Assembly: GCA_041913045.1 (NCBI GenBank) | Contig: JAYSGB010000020.1 | Location: forward strand, 5,210-69,209 | DNA length: 64,000 nucleotides | Source: CAMLOF01 sp041913045 | Lineage (GTDB): Bacteria > Pseudomonadota > Gammaproteobacteria > Burkholderiales > Burkholderiaceae_C | Direction of reading: 5' to 3' | Shown: positions 9,225-17,425 of the stretch, in pieces | Position numbering within the stretch: position 1 is the stretch's first letter | How the letters are laid out: every line of letters starts with the position of its first letter | Made by a program: the position numbers and the translations under genes | Notes under the pieces: generated by a model | What the model was told of the DNA's origin: nothing | The model's database searches: none | Seen by the model: the letters and a program-made list of their open reading frames with translations, nothing else

Positions 9225-9785
9225 TCAGATGGCCATCAGGTCCTGTTCCTTGGCAGCGATGAGCTTGTCAACTTCAGTGATCATGCGGTCGGTCAGCTTC
9301 TGGATCTCGTCCTGAGAGCGACGCTCATCGTCCTCGGAGGCCAGCTTGTCCTTGACCAGCTTCTTGACGTGGTCGTTGGCATCGCGGCGCAGGTTGCGAA
9401 TGGCAACCTTGGACTGCTCACCTTCGGCACGCACGACCTTGGTCAGCTCGCGGCGGCGCTCCTCGGTCATTGCCGGAATCGGCACACGGATCAAATCACC
9501 CTGGGAAGCAGGGTTGAGCCCCAGATCAGATTCACGGATGGCTTTCTCGATCTTTGCACCCATGCCCTTTTCCCAAGGAGCGACACCAATGGTGCGGGCA
9601 TCCAGCAGCGACAGGTTGGCCACCTGAGAAAGCGGCAGCATGGAGCCGTAATACTCCACCTGCACGGTATCCAGCAGTTGCGGGTTCGCGCGACCAGTGC
9701 GTATCTTGGCCAGGTTGTGCTTCAGTGCCTCCAGGGACTGATGCATTTTCTGATCGGCATTTTTTTTGATTTCGGAAAGTTCCAT
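9225..9785 (-). CDS. frr: Ribosome recycling factor
   Basis: Works with EF-G to split post-termination ribosomes into subunits. The 186-residue length is standard. Recognisable stretches are LAKIRTGRANPQLLDTV near residues 25-41, LSQVANLSLLDARTIGVAPW in the middle, and the highly conserved C-terminal helix region LRRDANDHVKKLVKD. The start is backed by a purine-rich site (AGAGGTGAGAG) directly before the ATG. It sits between pyrH and uppS, as in most Proteobacteria. Confidence 0.98.
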   Translation of the reverse strand: MELSEIKKNADQKMHQSLEALKHNLAKIRTGRANPQLLDTVQVEYYGSMLPLSQVANLSLLDARTIGVAPWEKGMGAKIEKAIRESDLGLNPASQGDLIRVPIPAMTEERRRELTKVVRAEGEQSKVAIRNLRRDANDHVKKLVKDKLASEDDERRSQDEIQKLTDRMITEVDKLIAAKEQDLMAI

Positions 9786-9835
9786 CTCTCACCTCTCGTT
9801 GACGGTGCGACGCAATAAGCCCGCACCAGCCTGTA

Positions 9836-10546
9836 TCAAACGTGCACCAGGGTGCCTTCGTCGTCGCCCAGCACCACGCGGCGCAGAGCACCCGGCTTGA
9901 AAATGCTGAACACGCGCACCGGCAGGTTCTGATCCCGGCAGAGGGCAAATGCCGTGGCGTCCATCACCTGCAATTGACGAGCCATGGCTTCATCAAAGCT
10001 GATGGCCGTGTAGCGCGTAGCCGTGGGATCTTTCTTCGGGTCGGCAGAGTACACGCCGTCCACTTTGGTGGCCTTGAGCACGATCTCGGCACCGATCTCG
10101 GCACCCCGCAGCGCCGCAGCCGTGTCGGTGGTGAAGAACGGGTTACCGGTGCCTGCGGCAAAAACCACGACCTTACCCTCTTCCAGGTACTGCAGCGCCT
10201 TTGGGCGGACGTACGGCTCCACGACCTGCTCGATGGAGATCGCGGACATCACCCGGGCGGTGACGCCTGCTTTCTGCATGGCGTCGGCCAAAGCCAGGGA
10301 GTTCATGACCGTGGCCAGCATGCCCATGTAGTCAGCCGTGGCGCGGTCCATGCCGACCGAGCCGCCTGCCACTCCGCGGAAAATGTTGCCGCCGCCAATG
10401 ACCACAGCAACCTCTACCCCAAGGCGGGTGACTTCCGCCACCTCCTCAACGATGCGCACGATGGTGGCGCGGTTGATGCCGAAGGCGTCGTCACCCATGA
10501 GGGCTTCGCCGGACAACTTGAGGAGGATGCGCTTGAGGGCTGGCAT
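9836..10546 (-). CDS. pyrH: UMP kinase PyrH
   Basis: Phosphorylates UMP to UDP; hexameric, usually GTP-activated and UTP-inhibited, and the committing step to pyrimidine nucleotides. The product of the ATG at 10546 begins MPALKRILLKLSGEALMGDD, matching the family N-terminus. Also visible are VAVVIGGGNIFRG, the nucleotide-binding region GNPFFTTDTAAALRG, and VDGVYSADPKKDP. A TTG codon 18 bases upstream (10564) has a better purine tract and would add six residues, so the start is not fully settled. It lies between tsf and frr, the standard order. Confidence 0.95.
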   Translation of the reverse strand: MPALKRILLKLSGEALMGDDAFGINRATIVRIVEEVAEVTRLGVEVAVVIGGGNIFRGVAGGSVGMDRATADYMGMLATVMNSLALADAMQKAGVTARVMSAISIEQVVEPYVRPKALQYLEEGKVVVFAAGTGNPFFTTDTAAALRGAEIGAEIVLKATKVDGVYSADPKKDPTATRYTAISFDEAMARQLQVMDATAFALCRDQNLPVRVFSIFKPGALRRVVLGDDEGTLVHV

Positions 10547-10596
10547 AGGCGGCAGTAGTGGCAAATTTTTCCGATTTTACGGGCTATGTTGTGACA

Positions 10597-10660
10597 ACGG
10601 CCGACCCCGGGTGGGATCGGCCGTGTAATTTTTTGCAAGCACGCCTCACAGCGAGCTTGC
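10597..10660. other. Two stem-loops in the tsf-pyrH spacer
   Basis: Two perfect inverted repeats lie side by side: an 8-bp arm at 10597-10604 pairing with 10617-10624, and a 6-bp arm at 10635-10640 pairing with 10655-10660. The spacer between them contains six Ts on the plus strand. Read on the minus strand (the operon's direction) neither stem is followed by a T run, so neither is a conventional terminator for tsf. Read on the plus strand, the first stem plus T run looks like an intrinsic terminator facing the operon. Confidence 0.5.
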
Positions 10661-10673
10661 AGGCTGAGGCAGG

Positions 10674-11570
10674 TCAGGCGCCTTGAGCGGCGGCTTGTGC
10701 AGCGGCCACTTCGGCGGCGAAGTCTTCCACCTTCTTCTCAATGCCTTCGCCCACCACGAACATGGTGAAGCCCTTGACATTGGTGTTGGCAGACTTCAGG
10801 TACGCACCCACGGTCTGCTTGCCGTCTGCGGCCTTGACAAACACCTGATCCAGCAGAGAGACCTCTTTCAGGTACTTCTGCACGGAACCTTCCACCATCT
10901 TGGCAACGATGTCAGCAGGCTTGCCGGATTCAGCAGCCTTTTGCTCGGCAACGGAACGCTCCTTGGCGATCAGGTCTGCAGGCACGTCAGCGCCAGACAG
11001 AGCCACAGGCTTCATGGCGGCGATATGCATTGCGGAATCCTTGGCAGCCACTGCATCGCCTTCGAATTCCACCATCACGCCAATACGCACGCCGTGCAGG
11101 TAGGAGGCCAGTTGGCCGCCACCGCTGTAGCGCTTGAAGCGGCGGATGGTCATGTTCTCGCCGATCTTGCCGATCAGGCCCTTGCGCACTTCTTCCACGG
11201 TGGGGCCGAAGCCTTCCATGGACAGAGGCAGCTCGGCCACTGCGGCCACGTCGGCCGGGTTGTTCTTGACGACCAGCTGAGCCACGGCGTTGCAGAAAGC
11301 CAGGAACAGGTCGTTCTTGGAAACAAAGTCGGTTTCGCAGTTGACTTCCACCAGAGCACCGGTGTTGCCTTCGATGAATGAAGCCACCACGCCTTCGGCG
11401 GTGATACGGCTAGCGGCCTTGCCGGCCTTGTTGCCCAGCTTGACGCGCAGGATTTCCTCAGCCTTCTCCATGTTGCCGTCGGCTTCGGTCAGTGCTTTCT
11501 TGCACTCCATCATGGGGGCGTCGGTCTTGGCGCGCAGTTCTGCGACCATGCTTGCGGTGATTGCAGCCAT
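10674..11570 (-). CDS. tsf: Elongation factor Ts
   Basis: Guanine-nucleotide exchange factor for EF-Tu. The 298-residue protein opens MAAITASMVAELRAKTDAPM with the UBA-like domain and the signature MMECKKALTEADGNMEKAEE. The second family signature is VNCETDFVSKNDLF near residue 80, part of the EF-Tu-contacting core. Length is slightly over the E. coli protein (283). It sits downstream of rpsB and separated from it by an intrinsic terminator, so its expression depends on read-through. Confidence 0.98.
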   Translation of the reverse strand: MAAITASMVAELRAKTDAPMMECKKALTEADGNMEKAEEILRVKLGNKAGKAASRITAEGVVASFIEGNTGALVEVNCETDFVSKNDLFLAFCNAVAQLVVKNNPADVAAVAELPLSMEGFGPTVEEVRKGLIGKIGENMTIRRFKRYSGGGQLASYLHGVRIGVMVEFEGDAVAAKDSAMHIAAMKPVALSGADVPADLIAKERSVAEQKAAESGKPADIVAKMVEGSVQKYLKEVSLLDQVFVKAADGKQTVGAYLKSANTNVKGFTMFVVGEGIEKKVEDFAAEVAAAQAAAQGA

Positions 11571-11631
11571 CTTTTTACTCCGTCTGAGCGTTGAAGCTCA
11601 ATGATTCAATGTCTGAATGGATTTTCGGTTA

Positions 11632-11657
11632 CAAAAAAGGGGCTGCTCGAGCCCCTT
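11632..11657 (-). terminator. Intrinsic terminator (attenuator) between rpsB and tsf
   Basis: On the minus strand an 8-bp perfect stem (AAGGGGCT with AGCCCCTT) encloses a 5-base loop and is followed by a TTTT tract. It lies between the rpsB stop (11677) and the tsf start (11570), in operon orientation. It should reduce tsf and downstream expression relative to rpsB. Confidence 0.85.
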
Positions 11658-11676
11658 CTTGCACGGGCACAGACGA

Positions 11677-12420
11677 TCAGGCAGCGTCTTGCACTTCGAC
11701 GAATTCGTCGCCACCCTGCACAGCCTTGACCACGTCGGTCACGGCAGCGTTGCGGCCTTCCAGGATCGCGTCAGCGATGCCACGAGCGTACAGAGCAACA
11801 GCCTTGGCGGAGTCGTCGTTGCCGGGGATCACGTAGTCGATGCCTTCGGGGGAGTGGTTGGTGTCAACCACGCCGATCAAGGGAATGCCCAGCTTCTGTG
11901 CTTCAGCCACGGCAATCTTGTGATAACCCACGTCGATCACGAAGATGGCGTCGGGCAGCGCGTTCATGTCCTGAATACCGCCGATGTCCTTCTCCAGCTT
12001 TTCGATCTGGCGATTGAAGGTCAGCTGCTCTTTCTTGGACATGCTCTCCAGGCCAGCTTCCTTCTGGGCCAGCATGTCTTTCAGGCGCTTGATGGAGGTC
12101 TTGACCGTCTTGAAGTTGGTCAGCATGCCGCCCAGCCAACGCTGCTCGACGAAAGGCACGCCTGCACGACGGGCTTCCTGAGCCACGAGGTCACGCGACT
12201 GGCGCTTGGTGCCCACCATCAGCACGGTGCCACCATTGGCGGTCAGCTGACGCACGAACTTGGCAGCCTCCTCGAACATCGGGAGGGTTTTTTCCAGGTT
12301 GACGATGTGGATCTTGTTGCGATGGCCAAAAATGAAGGGGGCCATCTTGGGGTTCCAGAAGCGGGTTTGGTGACCGAAGTGGACACCGGCTTCCAGCATT
12401 TCGCGCATGGAAATGGACAT
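11677..12420 (-). CDS. rpsB: 30S ribosomal protein S2
   Basis: Small-subunit protein assembled late, needed for S1 binding. The 247 residues begin MSISMREMLEAGVHFGHQTR and include the S2 signatures FGHRNKIHIVNLEKTLP and the region IGVVDTNHSPEGIDYVIPGN near residue 195. Length and sequence are typical of betaproteobacteria. It is the promoter-proximal gene of the cluster and has a long untranslated leader. Feedback control by S2 on its own leader is known in E. coli; here it is only an inference from the leader length. Confidence 0.98.
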   Translation of the reverse strand: MSISMREMLEAGVHFGHQTRFWNPKMAPFIFGHRNKIHIVNLEKTLPMFEEAAKFVRQLTANGGTVLMVGTKRQSRDLVAQEARRAGVPFVEQRWLGGMLTNFKTVKTSIKRLKDMLAQKEAGLESMSKKEQLTFNRQIEKLEKDIGGIQDMNALPDAIFVIDVGYHKIAVAEAQKLGIPLIGVVDTNHSPEGIDYVIPGNDDSAKAVALYARGIADAILEGRNAAVTDVVKAVQGGDEFVEVQDAA

Positions 12421-12570
12421 GATTGTTAATCTTTCCTGAGGTTTGGACTGAAATCAGGCCCCGATCACCAGCAGAAACACTGCCAGCAACACCCGGGTGG
12501 GCCTGTTTGCGATTGCCTTTGCCGTGCACCGCACCTGAAGCAGGCGCGCTGCGAGCAGCAAAGCCTTGGG

Positions 12571-12579
12571 ATTGTAACA
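12571..12579 (-). promoter_or_regulatory. Probable extended -10 of the rpsB promoter
   Basis: On the minus strand the sequence TGTTACAAT gives a TGN extension plus TACAAT hexamer. The -35 region at the matching distance is poor. A start about 7 bases downstream would give an rpsB leader of roughly 140 nucleotides. No other promoter-like hexamer in the 195-base rpsB upstream region is better. Confidence 0.5.
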
Positions 12580-12615
12580 CCTTTGCTAACTTGATGCTCG
12601 TGCGACACTTCAACC

Positions 12616-14151
12616 ATGCGGCACATAGTCCCCGAATCGCTCCAGAACCCACTCCCGCTTCACGGGGGAGAGAAAACACGCCACATTGAACGGACCGCTC
12701 AGGCCCAGCTCCCGCCGTACGCCCTGATGGAGAGGGCCGGGAATGCGGTTTACCGCCTGGCTCGCGCGCTCTACCCGCACGCCAGGCACATCTGGATTGC
12801 TTGCGGGCCAGGCAACAACGGAGGCGATGGACTCCTGGCGGCAGCGGCCTTCAAGCATGATGGCTTGGCCAACGTGACCGTGACTTGGCGAGCCGACGAA
12901 ACCCGACTCCCCATCGATGCTCAACACGCTCTGGCGCGCGCCCGCGCTGCTGGCGTCGCTTTCGCAGACTCTCCCCCAGCAGACGCTGACTTTGCCATAG
13001 ACGCCCTGTTGGGCCTGGGCATCCGCACCACGCCACAGGGCCGAATCGCTGAAGACATCCGCGCGCTCCTGACACTTGAGCGCCCCGTTCTTTGCGTGGA
13101 CTTGCCGAGCGGCCTGCATCCGGACACAGGCACTTGGCTGGCGAACCACCCTGGTCAATCTCGCGCACCTCGCCACACCCTTTCGTTGCTGACTCTGAAA
13201 CCCGGACTGTTCACAGCACAAGGACGAGACGCATCAGGCGACATTTGGCTGGACGACCTCGGCATCGACACCACCCCCACCGAACCAGACGCCCTTCTCC
13301 ACGCACCGCCTCATCCCTTCACAGCGCGCAGGCTGCGCCACGGCGCACACAAGGGTCAACACGGCGATCTGATTGTGCTGGGCGGACAAAGTGTGACCTT
13401 CAATGGCCAAGGCATGACCGGGGCAGCGCTCCTAGCAGCTCGCGCGGGGCTTTTTTCAGGCGCAGGCCGCTTGTATCTGGGCCTGCTGGGCGATACCGGC
13501 GCCGATCGGATGGTCGTCGACCCTGCCTGCCCCGAACTGATGCTCCGCAACGCCGACGAACTGGCACAAAGCGACTTGGCGGCCACCGGCACGACCGTGT
13601 GCGGCTGCGGCGGTGGAATGGCTGTGCGCAACATCCTGCCTCACGTGCTGGAACGCAGCCCCAGGCTGGTGCTGGACGCCGATGCCCTCAATGCAATTGC
13701 CGATGAACCCCGGTGGCAAAAAAGCCTGGCCGACAGGAAGCGCCAAGGCAAAATCACCGTGCTCACGCCACACCCCCTGGAAGCCGCACGCCTTTTGGCC
13801 ACCGACACCCGCACAGTACAGTCTGACCGCGTCACGGCCTGCAAACAACTGAGTGAAAAATTCGGATGCACAGTGATCCTGAAAGGATCGGGAAGCATCG
13901 TCTGCGCACCTGGTTTGACACCAGCGATCAACGCCACGGGCAATGCACTGCTGGCCACAGCCGGCACAGGCGACGTGCTGGCAGGCGTACTTGGGGCCGG
14001 GCTTGCAAGTGAGCAATCTGCCTGCGACACCAAGCGAGCGTTTGAACTTTCGTGTGATGCCGTCTACCGCCACGGTCTGACAGCAACACGTTGGCCTGCT
14101 GAAACACCCTTCAGCGCCAGTTTGCTGGCGGCCAGCATGACGCCGGGCTGA
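12616..14151 (+). CDS. nnr: Bifunctional NAD(P)HX epimerase / ADP-dependent NAD(P)HX dehydratase
   Basis: Repairs hydrated, damaged NADH and NADPH. The 511-residue protein fuses two domains. The N-terminal epimerase (YjeF_N, residues about 20-220) has HIWIACGPGNNGGDGLLAAA and the aspartate in FAIDALLGLG. The C-terminal ADP-dependent dehydratase (ribokinase fold, residues 235-511) has GQHGDLIVLGG, VLTPHPLEAARLL and the ATP-loop motif LATAGTGDVLAGVLGAG. It is transcribed divergently from rpsB and convergently with the YggT gene. The length is normal for the bacterial fusion. Confidence 0.95.
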   Translation: MRHIVPESLQNPLPLHGGEKTRHIERTAQAQLPPYALMERAGNAVYRLARALYPHARHIWIACGPGNNGGDGLLAAAAFKHDGLANVTVTWRADETRLPIDAQHALARARAAGVAFADSPPADADFAIDALLGLGIRTTPQGRIAEDIRALLTLERPVLCVDLPSGLHPDTGTWLANHPGQSRAPRHTLSLLTLKPGLFTAQGRDASGDIWLDDLGIDTTPTEPDALLHAPPHPFTARRLRHGAHKGQHGDLIVLGGQSVTFNGQGMTGAALLAARAGLFSGAGRLYLGLLGDTGADRMVVDPACPELMLRNADELAQSDLAATGTTVCGCGGGMAVRNILPHVLERSPRLVLDADALNAIADEPRWQKSLADRKRQGKITVLTPHPLEAARLLATDTRTVQSDRVTACKQLSEKFGCTVILKGSGSIVCAPGLTPAINATGNALLATAGTGDVLAGVLGAGLASEQSACDTKRAFELSCDAVYRHGLTATRWPAETPFSASLLAASMTPG

Positions 14152-14169
14152 TGCAAAAGCCGGGGCACG

Positions 14170-14718
14170 TCAGGTAATGAGCATCAGAGCTACTTGAAGA
14201 AGAACGATCAAGACCAGCACCGACAGATCCACACCGCCGATCTGCGGAACGATGCGCCGGATGGGACGAAGCAAGGGATCAACAAGTCGCCCCAAGGTGC
14301 CGTGCAGGGATGACATGGGCTGAACCCAAGAAGTCACCGCGTACGCTACTGCCAGAAGCATCAAGCCTTGCAGCACGGTGCGCAACAGGAACAGAACGGC
14401 CTGCAACGGTAAGGTCACGGTCCACCCAAGGTTGAGCACGCCAGGCAGACGCCCGCCAAACAGCATGTGCAAGACGGCCGAATAGCACAGCGCCAGCAGC
14501 AGGGCAGCCAGGAAGCTGCCCCAATCCAGGTTGGATTGCACCCAACCACGCGGCAGCGTCTTGCGCAGGGGCACAACGATCCAGTCGGTCAAGGCCATCA
14601 CGAAAATGCCAGGTTGCTGTGTCATGCGCATACGCCTGGTGTTCATCCACCCCCGCAGCAACGCAGCCCCCACCAAGAAGAAAAACAGGGTATCGACAAG
14701 AAACAACAGTACACGCAT
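14170..14718 (-). CDS. YggT family inner-membrane protein
   Basis: Integral membrane protein of about 182 residues with two YggT repeats, each a hydrophobic span followed by a short basic amphipathic segment (VPLRKTLPRGW near residue 50 and VDPLLRPIRRIVPQIGG near residue 150). The double repeat and the P-x-R-R/K-hydrophobic motif are diagnostic. The biochemical function is unknown; links to osmotic tolerance and cell-envelope morphology have been reported for relatives. The gene starts four bases after the rnr stop and is probably cotranscribed with rnr. Confidence 0.85.
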   Translation of the reverse strand: MRVLLFLVDTLFFFLVGAALLRGWMNTRRMRMTQQPGIFVMALTDWIVVPLRKTLPRGWVQSNLDWGSFLAALLLALCYSAVLHMLFGGRLPGVLNLGWTVTLPLQAVLFLLRTVLQGLMLLAVAYAVTSWVQPMSSLHGTLGRLVDPLLRPIRRIVPQIGGVDLSVLVLIVLLQVALMLIT

Positions 14719-14721
14719 GGA

Positions 14722-16986
14722 TCAACGCTTGCCTTTTCTGGATTTTCCTGCTCCGGAACCCTTACCCGGCGGCCTCGCGCCCCGGCTGCCTCTTGTGGGT
14801 CTCGTCGCACCCGCTGGTTGACGCCCCGGCACAGGGAATGCAGCACCACGAGCCTTCTTACCGCCATTGCGGCGCGCGGAAGCATCGGCGTCTTCAGACC
14901 CAGCCTTGTCTCGCATGGCTCGCATGACAAGATCAGCATCATCCCGGACCAGCCGGAAGTCTATTCGACGGCCGTCCAAATCGACCCGACTGACCTGGAC
15001 CCGAACCTTCGATCCCAGCGCGTACCTTATGCCCGTGCGCTCACCACGCAACTCCTGGCGCGCCTCGTCGTAGCGGAAGTACTCCCCTCCCAACTCGGTG
15101 ATGTGCACAAGGCCTTCGACATAAAGGCTGTCGAGCGTGACGAACAGACCGAAGGTGGTGGCCGCCGTGACCACACCGCTGTACTCCTCACCCAAACGCT
15201 CGCGCATGTACTTGCACTTCAACCAGGCCTCCACGTCGCGGCTTGCTTCGTCGGCTCGGCGCTCGTTGGCACTGCAATGCAGGCCTGCAGCCTGCCAGCC
15301 CAATGAGTCGGCAGAGGGTTGGGGCTTGCGCGCCTTGTCAGCCGCGCCCGCACCTCTAGCAGCAAGACGCTTGGCCAGCTTGGCCTGCGCCTCGCCGGGG
15401 GTTGGCAACACCGGGAGCTGATACTTGCCACCGGCAAGCACAGCCTTGATCACCCGATGCACCAGCAAGTCGGGATAGCGCCGGATAGGGCTGGTGAAAT
15501 GCGTGTATGCCTCGAAAGCCAGACCGAAGTGCCCCATGTTCTCAGGGGTGTAGATGGCCTGCTGCATCGAACGCAGCAACATCTGGTGGATCTGCTGGGC
15601 ATCGGGGCGGTCCTGCGTGGCGTGCGCGAGTTCCTGAAATTCCGACGGGCGTGGCTCATCGCTCACGTTGTGGTGCACACCGAGCGCCTTGAGGTACTGC
15701 CTCAGGGTTTCCAGCTTTTCAGGGGTGGGACCTTCATGCACCCGGAACAGCCCATGGTGCTTGCTTTGGGAAATGAACTCCGCCGAGCAGACGTTGGCCG
15801 CGAGCATGGACTCCTCGATCAAGCGGTGCGCCTCGTTGCGGGTGCGCGGCACGATCTTTTCGATACGACCCGACTCATCGCAGACGATTTGCGTCTCGGT
15901 CGTTTCAAAGTCAACTGCGCCACGGCGCTCACGCGCGGCCAGCAAAGCTCGGTACGCGTCGTACAGATTCAGCAGGTGCGGCACCAGTGGCTTGCGTTGC
16001 TGCGCTTCCGGCCCCCGAGTGTTTTGCAGAATGGCCGCCACTTCGGTATACGTGAGGCGACCATGACTGAACATCACTGCCGGGTAGAACTGGTAGGCGT
16101 GGATGTCGCCTTTGGCGGTGATGAGCATGTCGCAAACCATGCACAGGCGCTCCACCTCCGGATTCAACGAGCAAAGCCCATTGGAGAGCTTTTCGGGCAG
16201 CATGGGAATGACCCGGCGCGGGAAGTACACGCTGGTGGCCCGGTCGTAGGCGTCGATGTCAATAGCCGAGCCCGTCTCCACATAATGACTTACGTCGGCA
16301 ATCGCCACCAACAGGCGCCAGCCCTTGCTTCGCCCCACTCTGGCCGGCTCGCAGTACACCGCGTCGTCAAAGTCGCGGGCGTCTTCGCCATCAATGGTCA
16401 CGAGCGGAACGTCTGTCAGATCAACACGCTGACGCTTGTCCGCTGGCCGCACCTTGTCAGGGAGAGCGCGCGACTGCGCCATTGCCGCATCAGAGAACTC
16501 GTGAGGCACGCCGTACTTGCGCACAGCAATCTCGATCTCCATACCGGGGTCGTCGATATCCCCCAGCACCTCTTTGACGCGCCCCACCGGCTGACCATAC
16601 AAGGCGGGCCGCTCTGTCAACTCGACCACAACCACCTGCCCGGGCTTTGCTGAGCCCGTTGCGCCCTTGGGAATGAGCACGTCTTGGCCGTAGCGCTTGT
16701 CTTCCGGCGCGACCAGCCACACGCCACCTTCCTGTAACAGCCGACCAATGATGGGGGTGGCTGAGCGCTCGATGATTTCGGTTACCCGCCCCTCGGGGCG
16801 CCCCCTGCGGTCCTGCCTGACGACGCGCGCCTTGACGCGATCCTTGTGCAGCACCGCGCGCATTTCATTGGGCGGGAGGTAGACGTCGGGCTGACCGTCG
16901 TCGCGCAGGATGAAGCCATGTCCATCGCGGTGGCCGGAGACGACCCCCTCAAATTCGGCCAGCAGATTTTGGTATTTTTCTTTCAC
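14722..16986 (-). CDS. rnr: Ribonuclease R
   Basis: Processive 3'-5' exoribonuclease able to unwind structured RNA; acts in rRNA quality control and tmRNA-linked decay. The 754 residues show cold-shock domains at the N-terminus (GVVSGHRDGHGFILRDD). The RNB catalytic domain has the metal-binding aspartates in TIDGEDARDFDDAVYCE, and the S1 domain is near residue 600 (EEYSGVVTAATTFGLFVTL). A very basic Gly/Lys/Arg-rich tail ends GSGAGKSRKGKR. The start is GTG at 16986. It is transcribed away from the tRNA-Leu pair. Confidence 0.96.
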   Translation of the reverse strand: MKEKYQNLLAEFEGVVSGHRDGHGFILRDDGQPDVYLPPNEMRAVLHKDRVKARVVRQDRRGRPEGRVTEIIERSATPIIGRLLQEGGVWLVAPEDKRYGQDVLIPKGATGSAKPGQVVVVELTERPALYGQPVGRVKEVLGDIDDPGMEIEIAVRKYGVPHEFSDAAMAQSRALPDKVRPADKRQRVDLTDVPLVTIDGEDARDFDDAVYCEPARVGRSKGWRLLVAIADVSHYVETGSAIDIDAYDRATSVYFPRRVIPMLPEKLSNGLCSLNPEVERLCMVCDMLITAKGDIHAYQFYPAVMFSHGRLTYTEVAAILQNTRGPEAQQRKPLVPHLLNLYDAYRALLAARERRGAVDFETTETQIVCDESGRIEKIVPRTRNEAHRLIEESMLAANVCSAEFISQSKHHGLFRVHEGPTPEKLETLRQYLKALGVHHNVSDEPRPSEFQELAHATQDRPDAQQIHQMLLRSMQQAIYTPENMGHFGLAFEAYTHFTSPIRRYPDLLVHRVIKAVLAGGKYQLPVLPTPGEAQAKLAKRLAARGAGAADKARKPQPSADSLGWQAAGLHCSANERRADEASRDVEAWLKCKYMRERLGEEYSGVVTAATTFGLFVTLDSLYVEGLVHITELGGEYFRYDEARQELRGERTGIRYALGSKVRVQVSRVDLDGRRIDFRLVRDDADLVMRAMRDKAGSEDADASARRNGGKKARGAAFPVPGRQPAGATRPTRGSRGARPPGKGSGAGKSRKGKR

Positions 16987-17013
16987 GCAGTCTTTCGCAC
17001 TCTCAAAATTCCA

Positions 17014-17022
17014 TGCTAGAAT
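17014..17022 (+). promoter_or_regulatory. Extended -10 for the first tRNA-Leu
   Basis: TGCTAGAAT matches an extended -10 (TG-N-TAGAAT) and ends 15 bases before the mature tRNA 5' end. No good -35 is present. The identical nine bases precede the second tRNA-Leu copy at nearly the same distance. Confidence 0.6.
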
Positions 17023-17037
17023 AGCAGCTTCTGAGAC

Positions 17038-17122
<85 letters not shown>

Positions 17123-17134
17123 ATCATAAAGAGT

Positions 17135-17167
17135 AAAGCTTGCAGATTTCGGTCCGCAAGCTTTTTT
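17135..17167 (+). terminator. Intrinsic terminator after tRNA-Leu copy 1
   Basis: Perfect 9-bp stem (17135-17143 with 17156-17164) around a 12-base loop, followed by more Ts. It lies 13 bases after the tRNA 3' end, so copy 1 is its own transcription unit. Confidence 0.8.
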
Positions 17168-17229
17168 CTTTTGCGGCCTCGAAATTCATTACACCGCAAA
17201 GCGTCGGCGGAAAAACGCAATAAAAACCG

Positions 17230-17238
17230 TGCTAGAAT
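17230..17238 (+). promoter_or_regulatory. Extended -10 for the second tRNA-Leu
   Basis: TGCTAGAAT, identical to the element before copy 1, ends 17 bases before the mature 5' end of copy 2. With the terminator after copy 1, this implies separate promoters for the two genes. Confidence 0.6.
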
Positions 17239-17255
17239 TCAAGGATTCCTGAGAT

Positions 17256-17340
<85 letters not shown>

Positions 17341-17350
17341 AAAAGTTCAA

Positions 17351-17376
17351 AGGCTTGCAGCATTGCAAGCCTTTTT
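17351..17376 (+). terminator. Intrinsic terminator after tRNA-Leu copy 2
   Basis: Perfect 9-bp stem AGGCTTGCA with TGCAAGCCT, 4-base loop, then TTTT. It lies 10 bases after the tRNA and ahead of the convergent rimO gene. Confidence 0.9.
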
Positions 17377-17425
17377 GCTTTTCTGCGGACGCTATTCGAT
17401 GAAAGAGGCGCAAAGCGCCCCCTCG

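Noticed and set aside
10547..10564. TTG start for pyrH
   Set aside because: It has a slightly better purine tract but adds six residues not seen at the family N-terminus; kept only as an alternative.
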